63,509 nucleotides of DNA, from positions 448 to 63,956 of the forward strand of contig DPDV01000018.1 in assembly GCA_003534295.1 (NCBI GenBank), written 5' to 3'. Below the pieces are notes generated by a model that saw nothing but the letters and a program-made list of their open reading frames with translations, had not been told where the DNA came from and made no database searches. Source of the stretch: Clostridiales bacterium (GTDB lineage: Bacteria; Bacillota; Clostridia; TANB77; CAG-508). Both the position numbers and the translations under genes were made by a program. Positions 42,375-52,092 of the stretch are shown piece by piece. Numbering within the stretch: position 1 is the stretch's first letter; each line of letters begins with the position of its first letter.

Positions 42375-44090
42375 TTAACGGAATCCACCGCCGCCTCCTC
42401 CGCCACCGAAGGAACCGCCGCCTCCACCGCCAGAAGAAAATCCTCCTCCGCCACTAGAATAGCTTTCTGCTCTCATTCTTGCGGTATTTGCAGCAGTTAT
42501 TCCAGAGTTTACATATGAATATATAAACAAAAAGTCATTGTAAGAGTTAAAACTAGATTGTTCTATAATTTCAGGATATAAATCCTTAAATTGTTTAGCT
42601 ACTTTTTGTGCAATACCAAGCATTTGTGCATATATTAGATATTCTTCAAATAAATGAACTTCTATGGCTTCCCTGTCAGATATAAGAGTATAGTCATTCA
42701 AATATCTTTTAAAGCCGGCAAGTTGAATAGCTTGTTCTTTTAACTTATCACTTGCATTATATTCTTTACGTGAAAGAAGATTAAATGATTTAACAGTATC
42801 TATAGATATAAGCCTTTCATTAATACATCTCTTCTCTTCATCTGATGTAATATCGTCAAAAACATTAAAAATTGTTGAATAGTTGTTGCTACACCAATTT
42901 TTAAATTCCTTCCTTTCTAAAATACCATCTTTGCTGGCTTTATACATTATATTAAATATTTTTTTTTCGTGTTTATTAGAAAAAGTGTGTCCTAAAGTAT
43001 TAAAAATTATAACAGAATCCTCTTTTTTTATAATTGTGCCAACAATTCGCTTTTCCACCTTAACTAAACCACTTTTTATCCATCTTAAGATAAACGCACC
43101 TAATATATCGGTTCGATTTCTAAAAAGTTTAAATTTATTAGCGACATAATAGGCTCTGAATATATCTTCGTCACATGGGATATCTCTATAATATGGTGCC
43201 TCTTTTTTTTCTTCTTTAGACAGTTTAAAATTATATCTAGTAGTTTCACCATAAATAAGAAGTCCAATTATAATAAAAATAATAACAAAAAAGCATATCA
43301 AGAATATTGGTAAAAATACATCTTTAAAAAAGTTAGTTGAGTAATTGTTAGAAGAGCTATCGTAAGCAGTACTACCTTCTTTTGACATATCGTAATAATA
43401 TTCAAAATCATTATCTATAATATTGGTAGAATCGAAAGATCCTAATGGAAATTTAACTAATATTGTCATATACTCATATTTTTCTAATGGACCATCTGAC
43501 TGCATTTCTATATAGCCATCATATACATAAGCAGTGCCACCATAATTACCATATCCCCAAACATCAACAGTATCAGGAATATCAAAATCAGCATAAATTT
43601 TAATATAAGTTTTATCAATCCTGTTAGAAAAGTCGTGAGGAATTAAAGTCCAATAAACCATTTGAGCATCAGACAAAGTAGAGACAAAATTTGTAATAGT
43701 ATAATTGACTGTATAAGTATGAGAACCATAATCACTAATTCCCCAACATAATTCAACTCCATTATCAATATAATTAATACCACATTTATAAGCTTTATCT
43801 GAAAAATCTGCACTAGTATCCCAATTAGAAATGGTAGAGTAATAGTCTGAGCCTTCTTTTACAGATAGGTTTATAATTTGTGAATTACCTAAGTTATAAT
43901 AAGGATGATATACCTCTGTGCCACTATCAGAATAACAATTCCAAGTCTCAGTTATATTAGCATCACCATTTTTATCTATGTAAATGTCCATAGAAATAGA
44001 ATTGATAGAATTTGCTTTTACACATTTATTTAAACTAATAGTAAAAAGAAAAATGAGCCCAAGCAAAAAACATTTAAAAAATTTTCGCAT
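42375..44090 (-). CDS. DUF2207-domain membrane protein with glycine-rich tail
   Basis: A 571-residue protein with a signal peptide (1-26), an extracytoplasmic DUF2207 beta-rich domain (about 27-240, MDIYIDKNGDANITETWNCY), a membrane helix (about 252-275), a cytoplasmic helical domain and a Gly/Ser tail ending GGGSFGGGGGGGGFR. The family is widespread and uncharacterised; it often occurs near LemA genes, as here (LemA at 45.2 kb). The glycine tail is typical and probably flexible. A GGAGG site precedes the ATG. Confidence 0.88.
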   Translation of the reverse strand: MRKFFKCFLLGLIFLFTISLNKCVKANSINSISMDIYIDKNGDANITETWNCYSDSGTEVYHPYYNLGNSQIINLSVKEGSDYYSTISNWDTSADFSDKAYKCGINYIDNGVELCWGISDYGSHTYTVNYTITNFVSTLSDAQMVYWTLIPHDFSNRIDKTYIKIYADFDIPDTVDVWGYGNYGGTAYVYDGYIEMQSDGPLEKYEYMTILVKFPLGSFDSTNIIDNDFEYYYDMSKEGSTAYDSSSNNYSTNFFKDVFLPIFLICFFVIIFIIIGLLIYGETTRYNFKLSKEEKKEAPYYRDIPCDEDIFRAYYVANKFKLFRNRTDILGAFILRWIKSGLVKVEKRIVGTIIKKEDSVIIFNTLGHTFSNKHEKKIFNIMYKASKDGILERKEFKNWCSNNYSTIFNVFDDITSDEEKRCINERLISIDTVKSFNLLSRKEYNASDKLKEQAIQLAGFKRYLNDYTLISDREAIEVHLFEEYLIYAQMLGIAQKVAKQFKDLYPEIIEQSSFNSYNDFLFIYSYVNSGITAANTARMRAESYSSGGGGFSSGGGGGGSFGGGGGGGGFR

Positions 44091-44199
44091 AAAGTTCCCT
44101 CCTTAATAAAATATATTATTTCACAAATTAAAATAATAATCAATACCAGTATTGTTTTTTTAAGATATATATGCTATACTAATTAAGGTTAAAATTTAT

Positions 44200-44276
44200 G
44201 CACCAGTAGCTTAGCTGGATAGAGCACTCGGCTACGAACCGAGAGGTCGGGGATTCGAATTCCTCCTGGTGCACCA
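44200..44276 (+). tRNA. tRNA-Arg(ACG)
   Basis: A 77-nt cloverleaf: acceptor GCACCAG / CTGGTGC, anticodon stem CTCGG / CCGAG with anticodon ACG, T arm GGGGATTCGAATTCCTC, and encoded ACCA end. A hairpin terminator follows. Confidence 0.95.
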
Positions 44277-44280
44277 CAAT

Positions 44281-44307
44281 ACACTTGATAGCAAGTGTAT
44301 TTTTTTT
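44281..44307 (+). terminator. tRNA-Arg terminator
   Basis: ACACTTG, loop ATAG, CAAGTGT, then ATTTTTTTT immediately after the tRNA. Confidence 0.85.
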
Positions 44308-44472
44308 GAAATTTACAAGGGAGACAAAAAAAGCATAGAATAGACAAATGTTAACTAAAAGTGACAAAATTCCAACATTAGTTGCTTGAAATAAGAATTG
44401 ACAAATAGTATAATTGAATTAGTCACAAGAGAATAAACACAATATAAATAAAAAATAGGGGGATTTATAGAA

Positions 44473-45186
44473 ATGAAACTTGAAGAAAAAATAATTAAAT
44501 TAAGAAAGAGAAATGCATGGTCACAAGAGGAATTAGCAGAGAAACTTGATGTGACAAGACAAACAGTTTCAAAATGGGAATTAGGACAAACAACTCCGGA
44601 TGCAGACAAATTAACTAAAATGGCAACAATATTTAATGTAACAGCTAACGACTTGCTAGACGAAAATACAGAGCCAGCTGAGAAAGAATCTAAAGTTAAT
44701 AATAATGGAAGACCAACGAAAATAATTATAATAGTAATTATATTAATATTTGTTATCCTTGGAATAGGTGCAATAACCATTAACAAAGTATTAAATAAAT
44801 TTGAGAAAGTATCCAATCAGATAGTACCAAACTCTATAGTAGAATTATTTGAACAATATTCTTTTTCAGATATATTTGGTATGATATTTGGAAAATTTCA
44901 AGAAACAGAAAAAGAATATAACGTAGATTCTTTTAACAGTAAATTTAAAACATTATATTATGGTAGTACTGATGGATTTTTCATGAATAATTTTTTGGAT
45001 ACAGTTATTAAATCAAATGAAGAAAATCCTGAGCATATTATAACGGTAAACTTTGCAGATACAGAAACAAATGATGCCAGTGAACTTAGAAAGATGAAAA
45101 AGAAGTTTTCTAAAGGAACAACTTATGAAATTATTTATGAATATGATGAAAATGGACTAATTAATAAGGCCATAATTGAAAAATAA
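44473..45186 (+). CDS. XRE-family regulator with membrane-anchored C-terminus
   Basis: A 237-residue protein with an N-terminal Cro/C1-type HTH (1-65; LRKRNAWSQEELAEKLDVTR), one membrane helix (about 82-108), and an extracytoplasmic part (about 109-237, EKEYNVDSFNSKFKTLYYGS) resembling small DUF4352-like domains. The layout suggests a one-component sensor that reads the envelope and binds DNA directly. It is first in an operon with LemA and DUF3137 genes (gaps 12 and -1 nt), so it probably controls itself and them. Confidence 0.85.
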   Translation: MKLEEKIIKLRKRNAWSQEELAEKLDVTRQTVSKWELGQTTPDADKLTKMATIFNVTANDLLDENTEPAEKESKVNNNGRPTKIIIIVIILIFVILGIGAITINKVLNKFEKVSNQIVPNSIVELFEQYSFSDIFGMIFGKFQETEKEYNVDSFNSKFKTLYYGSTDGFFMNNFLDTVIKSNEENPEHIITVNFADTETNDASELRKMKKKFSKGTTYEIIYEYDENGLINKAIIEK

Positions 45187-45198
45187 GGGGGAATAAAT

Positions 45199-45750
45199 AT
45201 GGATACAATAATATTGATGACACTTGTTGTAATTGCAATTTTAATTATTTTAATTATAAAAGAATATAATAAAATTATTAAATTACAAAACAAAGTAAAA
45301 AGTTCTGAATCTGGAATAGATATTTATTTAAACCAAAGATTCGATTTAATACCAAATTTAGTAGAATGTGTAAAAGGATATGCAAAACACGAAAAACAGC
45401 TTCTAGAAAATATTACAAAACAAAGAACAGAATATGCAAAAAATCAAAATTTGAAAAAAGCAGGAGAATTAAACAAGAGCTTAAATAAAGTAATTGCAAT
45501 AGCAGAAAATTATCCAGAATTAAAAGCAAGCGAACAATTTATAAGTTTACAAAATAATCTGGTAAAAATGGAAAGTCAATTACAAGCAGCTAGAAGAATA
45601 TATAATACAGATGTACAAAGATATAACTCAGCAATTCAAACTGTTCCTAGCAATATAGTTGCAGGTATATTTGGATTTAAAGAAAAAGAATTTTTCCAGA
45701 TAGAAGAATATAAAAAAGAAAATATTAAAATAGATGGAGAAAATATGTAA
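45199..45750 (+). CDS. LemA-family protein
   Basis: A 183-residue LemA protein: an N-terminal membrane helix (4-23), a helical bundle with SGIDIYLNQRFDLIPNLVECVKGYAKHE (about 38-65), and the closing IVAGIFGFKEKEFFQIEE. LemA proteins are of unknown biochemical role and associate with envelope-protein operons. Its stop overlaps the next start (TAATG). Confidence 0.93.
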   Translation: MDTIILMTLVVIAILIILIIKEYNKIIKLQNKVKSSESGIDIYLNQRFDLIPNLVECVKGYAKHEKQLLENITKQRTEYAKNQNLKKAGELNKSLNKVIAIAENYPELKASEQFISLQNNLVKMESQLQAARRIYNTDVQRYNSAIQTVPSNIVAGIFGFKEKEFFQIEEYKKENIKIDGENM

Positions 45751-46694
45751 TGAAATATAAAAATTTTGATGATTTCTTTTCAAGCATAGATATAAACAAA
45801 AATGAAATGATAGATAATTGGGAAAATTTGAAAAAGAGAAAGAAAAAAATAACAATAATCACAACAATTGTAATGATAACAATTATTTTGAGTTTATTTT
45901 ATTTAATATGTTATAATACAAAACTAATACGTTTAATAATACCAATGTTTATTTTATTTGTAATAATAATAACCAAATTAATAAATACAGAGTCAAAAAT
46001 TTCAAAAGAGATTATAAAATCTAATCAAGAATATAAAGAAAAAATAATAGAAAAAATGTTGCAAAATTTCATTGATGAATTAGATTATATTCCATTGAAA
46101 GAAATGCCAAGTGATATTTTTGATGAGGCGAATTATGGAGGCTACTATAATAGTTATGTATCAGATGATTATTTTGAGGGAAAAATAAATAATCAAAATA
46201 TAAAAATGGCAGACTTGTTGGTACAAAGAATTACAGTGGAGAAGGACAAAGACGGAAATGAAGAGAAAAAAGTTATGACTATATTTGGAGGACTTTTTGG
46301 AAAAATAGAACTTGAAAAATCAATTAATTCTAATTTGAATATTACTAGAGATTATTCATCATCAATTAAAAAAACACAAAAGTTAGAAATGGATTCATAT
46401 GGATTTGAAAAAATATTCAATGTATATACAGATAATAACATAATTGCTATGCAACTGTTAACATCTGATATACAGGAAGGTTTATTAGATATTTATAATA
46501 AATATAAAATTGATTTTCATATAATTATTAAACAAAACAAAATGTATGTGCTATTTGATACGGAAAGCATGTTTGAAGTTTTTTCAACAAAAGATAATCC
46601 AAGTGAAGTCTTAAAGAAATATTTTGAAATAATGACGTTTATATATATTCTAATAGAAAAAATACTTAAAACAATAGAAAGCACGCAAATATAA
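45750..46694 (+). CDS. DUF3137-domain membrane protein
   Basis: A 314-residue protein with two adjacent membrane helices (about 32-52 and 55-75) and a cytoplasmic DUF3137-type domain (about 100-300). DUF3137 proteins are frequent LemA partners of unknown function; the 1-nt overlap here supports a complex. I assign the domain by context and overall layout rather than by a sharp motif. Confidence 0.7.
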   Translation: MKYKNFDDFFSSIDINKNEMIDNWENLKKRKKKITIITTIVMITIILSLFYLICYNTKLIRLIIPMFILFVIIITKLINTESKISKEIIKSNQEYKEKIIEKMLQNFIDELDYIPLKEMPSDIFDEANYGGYYNSYVSDDYFEGKINNQNIKMADLLVQRITVEKDKDGNEEKKVMTIFGGLFGKIELEKSINSNLNITRDYSSSIKKTQKLEMDSYGFEKIFNVYTDNNIIAMQLLTSDIQEGLLDIYNKYKIDFHIIIKQNKMYVLFDTESMFEVFSTKDNPSEVLKKYFEIMTFIYILIEKILKTIESTQI

Positions 46695-46768
46695 GAAAGC
46701 TTTACTTAGCCTTACGGAAGAAGAGATTAAACTAGTAACAATTGGTAAAATTTTTTGCTCGATTATTA

Positions 46769-46797
46769 TTGACTTTATTCGACCCTTGATATATAAT
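46769..46797 (+). promoter_or_regulatory. Sigma-A promoter of the polysaccharide locus
   Basis: TTGACT (46769-46774), exactly 17 nt, then TATAAT (46792-46797), 43 nt before the LCP start codon. It is the best consensus promoter in the window and plausibly drives the whole 15-kb locus. Confidence 0.8.
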
Positions 46798-46839
46798 ATA
46801 GTAATAATTGAAGAAAAAACAATCGAAAGAAGAGGAAAC

Positions 46840-47793
46840 ATGAAAAAATTATTAAAAGTATTACTTATTATAATATTAATATTAGCCCTAGTAGCCGTAG
46901 GAGCGGGAGTATATATAGTAAACAAAATAAAAAAATTAAATTATGTGCCAATACAACCACACGAAATAGAAGTAACAGAAGGAATAAAAGAAAACTTAGT
47001 AGAATATAGGAATATAGCACTATTTGGAATAGATACAGCAGGAACATATGAAGGAAGTAGATCAGACTGTATAATAATAGCAAGTATAAATCAAAAAAAT
47101 AAGGAAATAAAACTAGTATCTGTATATAGAGATACATATTTAGACATACCAAACCATGGATTAGACAAAGTAAACCATGCATATGCCTACGGAGGTCCAG
47201 CTTTGTCAATGAGTACATTAAATACAAATTTAGATTTGAATATAACAGAGTTTGCTACCGTAAACTTTACATCAACGCAAGAAATAATAGACGAAATTGG
47301 TGGTATAAAATTAACAGTAACAGATGCAGAGGCAACACAAATTCCTGGAATAGTAGAAGGTGGAACATATGAACTAACAGGAGCACAAGCGCTGGCATTT
47401 GCAAGAATAAGAAAAATAGACAATGATTATGCAAGAACAGAAAGAATGAGAAAAGTGCTTACAGCAGCATTTGAAAAAGCAAAAACAATGAGCATATTAG
47501 AACTAAATACATTAGCAGATAAATTATTACCACTTATATATACAAATATAGAGACAAAAGAAATACTTTCTTTAATACCAACTGTAGCTTCATACAAAAT
47601 AGTAGAAAGTAAAGGCTGGCCATATAAAACACAGGGAATAACATTAAATGGAGTATGGTATGGACCACCAATAACATTAGAAGAGAATGTTGTAAAATTA
47701 CATGAAGAACTATTTTCAGAAAAAGAATATAAAGTAACAAATAAATTAAAAGAAATAAGCGAGAAGATAATACAAAAAACGGGGTATAGGTAA
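46840..47793 (+). CDS. LytR-CpsA-Psr (LCP) family glycopolymer transferase
   Basis: A 317-residue protein with one N-terminal membrane helix (5-25) and an extracellular LCP domain. Conserved parts include NIALFGIDTAGTYEGSRSDC (polyprenyl phosphate pocket), SVYRDTYLDIP with the catalytic Arg, and FARIRKIDNDYARTERMR. It attaches undecaprenyl-linked polymers to peptidoglycan. ATG 46840 follows AGAGGAAA; a start 54 nt upstream has no site. It opens the polysaccharide locus, as is typical in Firmicutes. Confidence 0.93.
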   Translation: MKKLLKVLLIIILILALVAVGAGVYIVNKIKKLNYVPIQPHEIEVTEGIKENLVEYRNIALFGIDTAGTYEGSRSDCIIIASINQKNKEIKLVSVYRDTYLDIPNHGLDKVNHAYAYGGPALSMSTLNTNLDLNITEFATVNFTSTQEIIDEIGGIKLTVTDAEATQIPGIVEGGTYELTGAQALAFARIRKIDNDYARTERMRKVLTAAFEKAKTMSILELNTLADKLLPLIYTNIETKEILSLIPTVASYKIVESKGWPYKTQGITLNGVWYGPPITLEENVVKLHEELFSEKEYKVTNKLKEISEKIIQKTGYR

Positions 47794-47822
47794 AAAAGAG
47801 CAAGACAAATAGGGGGGAAACA

Positions 47823-49718
47823 ATGAAATTATTAAAAAAGTATAGAGCAATGGTTTTATACATAATAGATATAATCATAATTAATTCTTCATACATTATT
47901 AGTAGTTGCTTAATAAAAGGAAACCCAACGACAAATTTGCAATACTTAAATATGTTTTACAATACAGTAGTAGTTTCTTTATTTGTGTATCTAATTACTT
48001 TTAATCTACTAGATGTATACAGAAATATAACTAGATTCGAAAACGGATTTGATTATATAAAATATATTAGTATGTCTATACTTTCTGGAGCAATATTAGT
48101 GCTAGTAAAATTTTTGTTTAAAGCCCCATTAATAGGCTATAGAGAAATAGTGCTTGCAACAATATTAACAGCTGTAATGGTAGTTTCATATAGAGTTATT
48201 ATAAGATTTACATTAAATGAATTACATCCAGTAAAAAATGAACAAGTAGAAAGAAAAAATATACTTATTATAGGAGCAGGAGAAGCATCAAGTGAAATGA
48301 TAAAAACTATAAAGAACACTATGAGATGTCACTATAATATAGTAGGACTAATAGATGATAATCCAAACAAAATGAATTATGCAATTTCAGGAATAAAAAT
48401 ATTAGGAAATAGATATGACATAGCAAATATATGCAGACAAAATAATATAGATATAATCTTTTTTTCAATAAGCAATATTGATAGCAAAAACAAAAAAGAA
48501 ATATTAAATATATGTCAAGAAACAGGAGTAAAAATTAGAGTATTACCAAGTGTGTCTGATATAATAAAAAATAAAAACTTACTACAGAATTTAAGAGATA
48601 TAGAAATAGAAGACCTATTAGGCAGAGAACCCATAACATTATCAAATGACAATATAGAAGAATTGATAAAAGGACAAACTATACTAGTAACAGGTGGTGG
48701 AGGCTCAATAGGTTCAGAATTATGCAGGCAAATAGCCAAATTTAATCCAAGCAAATTAATAATTTTTGATATATACGAAAATAATTTATACAATATAGAA
48801 ATGGAATTAAAGCAAAATCATTATGATGAGAAATTTGAAATTGATGCAATAGTAGGAAGCGTAAGGGATAAGCAAAAACTTGAGCAAGTTTTTAAACAAT
48901 ATAATCCATATTTAGTATTTCATGCGGCTGCACACAAGCATGTTCCATTGATGGAAGTAAGTCCATTAGAGGCAATAAAAAACAATGTTTTTGGTACATA
49001 TAATATGGCAAATTGTGCAGACAAATACAATGTAAAAAGATTTGTATTAATTTCAACAGACAAAGCTGTAAATCCAACAAATATAATGGGTGCTACAAAA
49101 AGAATGTGCGAAATGATTATACAAGCATTTAATAAAAAAAGCAAAACAGAATTTGCAGCAGTTAGATTTGGAAACGTGTTGGGAAGTAATGGATCAGTAT
49201 TACCGTTATTTAAGAAACAAATAGCGAACGGTGGCCCTGTAACAGTAACGCACAGGGATATAACAAGATTTTTTATGACAATACCAGAGGCTGTAAGACT
49301 AGTGCTACAGGCAATGAGTTATGCAAAAGGCGGAGAAGTTTTCGTATTGGATATGGGAGAACCAGTAAAAATTTATGATTTGGCAGTTAGTTTAATAAAA
49401 TTATCTGGACTAGAGCCAAATGTGGATATAGAAATAAAAATTACAGGGTTGAGGCCAGGAGAGAAATTATATGAAGAATTATTAATGTCAGAGGAAGGAC
49501 TTACAAAAACATCACACGATAAAATATTTATTGGACAACCATCAAGCATAACTTATAAACAATTGTTAATAAAATTAGAAAAATTGAAAGAAATAATACA
49601 AGATGAAAGTATAAGTATAGGCAAAATAAAAAGCACAATGAAACAAGTAGTGCCAACATACAAAGAACCAGAAGAAGTTAACAAAAAAATGAAAGAAAAT
49701 ATAAATGTAGCTGTATAA
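47823..49718 (+). CDS. Membrane NDP-sugar 4,6-dehydratase (CapD/PglF/WbpM type)
   Basis: A 631-residue protein: four N-terminal membrane helices (about 10-140), a CoA-binding-like Rossmann region (NILIIGAGEASSEMIK, about 148-163), and a C-terminal SDR domain with GQTILVTGGGGSIGSELCRQ (about 283). The family's altered catalytic triad is in the ISTDKAVNPTNIMGATKRMCE segment, where TDKAVNP replaces the usual Tyr. These enzymes convert UDP-GlcNAc to the 4-keto-6-deoxy sugar for bacillosamine or related amino sugars. An aminotransferase, a phosphoglycosyltransferase and an acetyltransferase follow. Confidence 0.93.
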   Translation: MKLLKKYRAMVLYIIDIIIINSSYIISSCLIKGNPTTNLQYLNMFYNTVVVSLFVYLITFNLLDVYRNITRFENGFDYIKYISMSILSGAILVLVKFLFKAPLIGYREIVLATILTAVMVVSYRVIIRFTLNELHPVKNEQVERKNILIIGAGEASSEMIKTIKNTMRCHYNIVGLIDDNPNKMNYAISGIKILGNRYDIANICRQNNIDIIFFSISNIDSKNKKEILNICQETGVKIRVLPSVSDIIKNKNLLQNLRDIEIEDLLGREPITLSNDNIEELIKGQTILVTGGGGSIGSELCRQIAKFNPSKLIIFDIYENNLYNIEMELKQNHYDEKFEIDAIVGSVRDKQKLEQVFKQYNPYLVFHAAAHKHVPLMEVSPLEAIKNNVFGTYNMANCADKYNVKRFVLISTDKAVNPTNIMGATKRMCEMIIQAFNKKSKTEFAAVRFGNVLGSNGSVLPLFKKQIANGGPVTVTHRDITRFFMTIPEAVRLVLQAMSYAKGGEVFVLDMGEPVKIYDLAVSLIKLSGLEPNVDIEIKITGLRPGEKLYEELLMSEEGLTKTSHDKIFIGQPSSITYKQLLIKLEKLKEIIQDESISIGKIKSTMKQVVPTYKEPEEVNKKMKENINVAV

Positions 49719-49754
49719 CGTATATAGTTATTATAAATTACAAAAGAGGGGACG

Positions 49755-50897
49755 ATGACCAATATGAGTAAAAAAATATTATTAGCTTCACCACATATGT
49801 CAGATGAAGGTTATGAACAGCAATTTATAAAAGAAGCATTTGACACAAATTGGATAGCACCATTAGGGGAAAATGTAAACAAATTTGAAGAAGAAATTGC
49901 AAATTATGTTGGAGTAAAAACTGGGGCAGCACTATCAGCAGGATCTGCGGCAATACACTTAGGATTAAAAGCATTAAATGTAAAGCAAGGAGACATTGTA
50001 TTTTGCTCATCATTAACATTTTCGGCAACATGTAACCCAATAATATATCAAAATGCTACACCAGTATTTATAGATAGCGAATATGAAACATGGAATATGG
50101 ACCCATTGGCTTTGGAAAAAGCATTTGAAAAATATCCAAATCCAAAAGCTGTAATTGTAGTACATTTATACGGCACACCAGCTAAAATGGATGAAATAAT
50201 AAAAATTTGTAAAAAACATAATGTGCCTTTAATTGAAGATGCAGCAGAAAGTTTAGGCTCAATATATAATGGTCAACAAACTGGAACTTTTGGAGAATAT
50301 GGGGTATTTTCATTTAATGGAAATAAAATAATAACAACCAGTGGTGGCGGAATGCTAGTTTCTAATAATGAAGATGGAATAAAAAAGGTTAGATTTTGGG
50401 CAACACAAAGCAAAGAGCCAGTGAGACACTATGAACATAAAGAAATTGGTTATAACTACAGAATGAGCAATATTTGTGCAGGAATTGGTAGAGGTCAACT
50501 AAAGGTTTTAGATAAAAGAATAGAGAAGAAAACTGAAATATACAATAAATATAAAAATGAATTAGAAAAAGTAAAAGAAATAAAAATGCAACCAATACCA
50601 AAAAATACAAAGCCAAATCATTGGCTATCTGTAATGACAATTGACAAAGACTCAAAAGTTAAGCCACTAAATATAATGGAAACACTAGAAAAGGAAAATA
50701 TTGACTCAAGACCAGTATGGAAGCCAATGCATTTACAGCCAGTATTTAAAGAATATGACTTTATAACAGCAAAAAATGATGGAACATCAGTATCGGAGGA
50801 CTTATTTAACAGAGGAGTATGTTTGCCATCAGATACCAAGATGACAGAAGAAGAGCAAGAAAGAGTAATAGATATAATAAAAAAATGCTTTGAATAG
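49755..50897 (+). CDS. DegT/DnrJ/EryC1/StrS aminotransferase (PglE/LegC type)
   Basis: A 380-residue PLP-dependent sugar aminotransferase. SAGSAAIHLGLKALNV forms the phosphate cup, LIEDAAESLGSIYNGQQTG has the PLP-binding Asp, and SFNGNKIITTSGGGM contains the Schiff-base Lys. It should aminate C4 of the keto sugar made by the preceding dehydratase. Length is normal and a GAGGGG site precedes ATG 49755. Confidence 0.93.
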   Translation: MTNMSKKILLASPHMSDEGYEQQFIKEAFDTNWIAPLGENVNKFEEEIANYVGVKTGAALSAGSAAIHLGLKALNVKQGDIVFCSSLTFSATCNPIIYQNATPVFIDSEYETWNMDPLALEKAFEKYPNPKAVIVVHLYGTPAKMDEIIKICKKHNVPLIEDAAESLGSIYNGQQTGTFGEYGVFSFNGNKIITTSGGGMLVSNNEDGIKKVRFWATQSKEPVRHYEHKEIGYNYRMSNICAGIGRGQLKVLDKRIEKKTEIYNKYKNELEKVKEIKMQPIPKNTKPNHWLSVMTIDKDSKVKPLNIMETLEKENIDSRPVWKPMHLQPVFKEYDFITAKNDGTSVSEDLFNRGVCLPSDTKMTEEEQERVIDIIKKCFE

Positions 50898-50939
50898 TGT
50901 TAGTAGATAGGGCCATTAAAACCAAAAGGGGAGAACATA

Positions 50940-51572
50940 ATGTACGCAAAATACATAAAACGAATATTAGACTTAATATTAAGTCTAATGGCATTAATAC
51001 TATTAATGCCATTAATGATAATTATTGGAATATTAGTAAGAATAAACCTAGGAAGTCCTATAATATTCAAACAAAAAAGACCAGGAAAAAACGAAAAAAC
51101 ATTTACACTGTACAAATTTAGAACAATGACAGATAAAAGAGATATAGATGGAAACCTATTACCGGACGAGTATAGACTAACAAAATTTGGAAAATTCTTA
51201 AGAAGCACAAGCTTAGACGAGCTACCAGAACTAATAAATATAATAAAAGGAGATATGGCAATAGTAGGACCAAGGCCATTATTAGTAGAATATTTGCCAT
51301 ACTATACAGAAGAAGAAAAACATAGGCATGATGTAAGACCAGGACTAACAGGGCTAGCACAAGTAAATGGGAGAAATGCAATAAGTTGGGAAGAAAGATT
51401 TAGCTTTGATTTGCAATATAAAAAAAATGTTTCTTTTAAAGAGGATTTTAAAATTATATTAATGACAATAAAAAAAGTTTTAAAAAAAGAGAATATAGTT
51501 GTAAGGGGAACAGGAAAAACAAAGGACTTTGATGATTATAGGAGGGAAAAGAATGAATTTAGTAGGAGATAA
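50940..51572 (+). CDS. Initiating phosphoglycosyltransferase (PglC-like)
   Basis: A 210-residue monotopic PGT: one re-entrant hydrophobic segment (about 9-35), then FKQKRPGKNEKTFTLYKFRTM, the catalytic Asp-Glu pair in TSLDELPELINII, and VGPRPLLVEYLPYY. It transfers a phospho-sugar (probably the di-N-acetylbacillosamine type) from UDP-sugar to undecaprenyl phosphate on the cytoplasmic face and so starts the repeat unit. The C-terminal tail overlaps the acetyltransferase start. Confidence 0.93.
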   Translation: MYAKYIKRILDLILSLMALILLMPLMIIIGILVRINLGSPIIFKQKRPGKNEKTFTLYKFRTMTDKRDIDGNLLPDEYRLTKFGKFLRSTSLDELPELINIIKGDMAIVGPRPLLVEYLPYYTEEEKHRHDVRPGLTGLAQVNGRNAISWEERFSFDLQYKKNVSFKEDFKIILMTIKKVLKKENIVVRGTGKTKDFDDYRREKNEFSRR

Positions 51573-52092
51573 AATTTATCTACGAAATATCGAAGACGAA
51601 GACATAAATGTGCTAAAAACTTTGATAAATGACGAAAATGTATCAAAGGATGTTGTTGGATGGAGTAAACCAATATCATCAATGGAGCATTTTACTTGGT
51701 TTAATAATTTAAAAAATGATAGTAATTTTAGATATATGATATCAAGTAAAGAAAACCCAAAAATTTCATACGGAACAGCGATAATTAGTAGAATTGATTG
51801 GAAAAATAGAAGTAGTTCCATTGATGTCAAACTGCTTGAAGAATTTCAAGGAAAAGGGTATGGCTACGAAACATTAATATTATTAACTAAATATATCTTT
51901 GAAGAATTAAATATGAATAGAATTTTTGTTAATATTTTGGAATATAATGAATGTTCAATGTCACTATTTGAAAAAATAGGTTTTGTAAGAGAAGGAATTC
52001 AAAGAAAAGCAATATATAAGAATGGAAAATATAACAACCTAATAATGTACTCGATGCTGAAAGAGGAGTACCAAAATGAAGGAAATAGGTAG
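51553..52092 (+). CDS. GNAT acetyltransferase (PseH-like, sugar N-acetyltransferase)
   Basis: A 179-residue GNAT protein: N-terminal KIYLRNIEDEDINVLKTLIND, acetyl-CoA loop LEEFQGKGYGYETLILLTKYIF (around 97-118) and C-terminal ECSMSLFEKIGFVREGIQRK. The closest known roles are in N-acetylating 4-amino-4,6-dideoxy sugars (PseH) or ribosomal protein N-termini (RimJ/L). Position between the PGT and the amino-sugar genes favours sugar N-acetylation. ATG 51553 follows AGGAGGG; the gene overlaps both neighbours. Confidence 0.82.
   Translation: MNLVGDKIYLRNIEDEDINVLKTLINDENVSKDVVGWSKPISSMEHFTWFNNLKNDSNFRYMISSKENPKISYGTAIISRIDWKNRSSSIDVKLLEEFQGKGYGYETLILLTKYIFEELNMNRIFVNILEYNECSMSLFEKIGFVREGIQRKAIYKNGKYNNLIMYSMLKEEYQNEGNR

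Noticed and set aside
42375..42470. GC-rich repeat at the end of the DUF2207 gene as a separate element
   Set aside because: It encodes the Gly/Ser tail common to DUF2207 proteins, so the GGN codons explain the composition.
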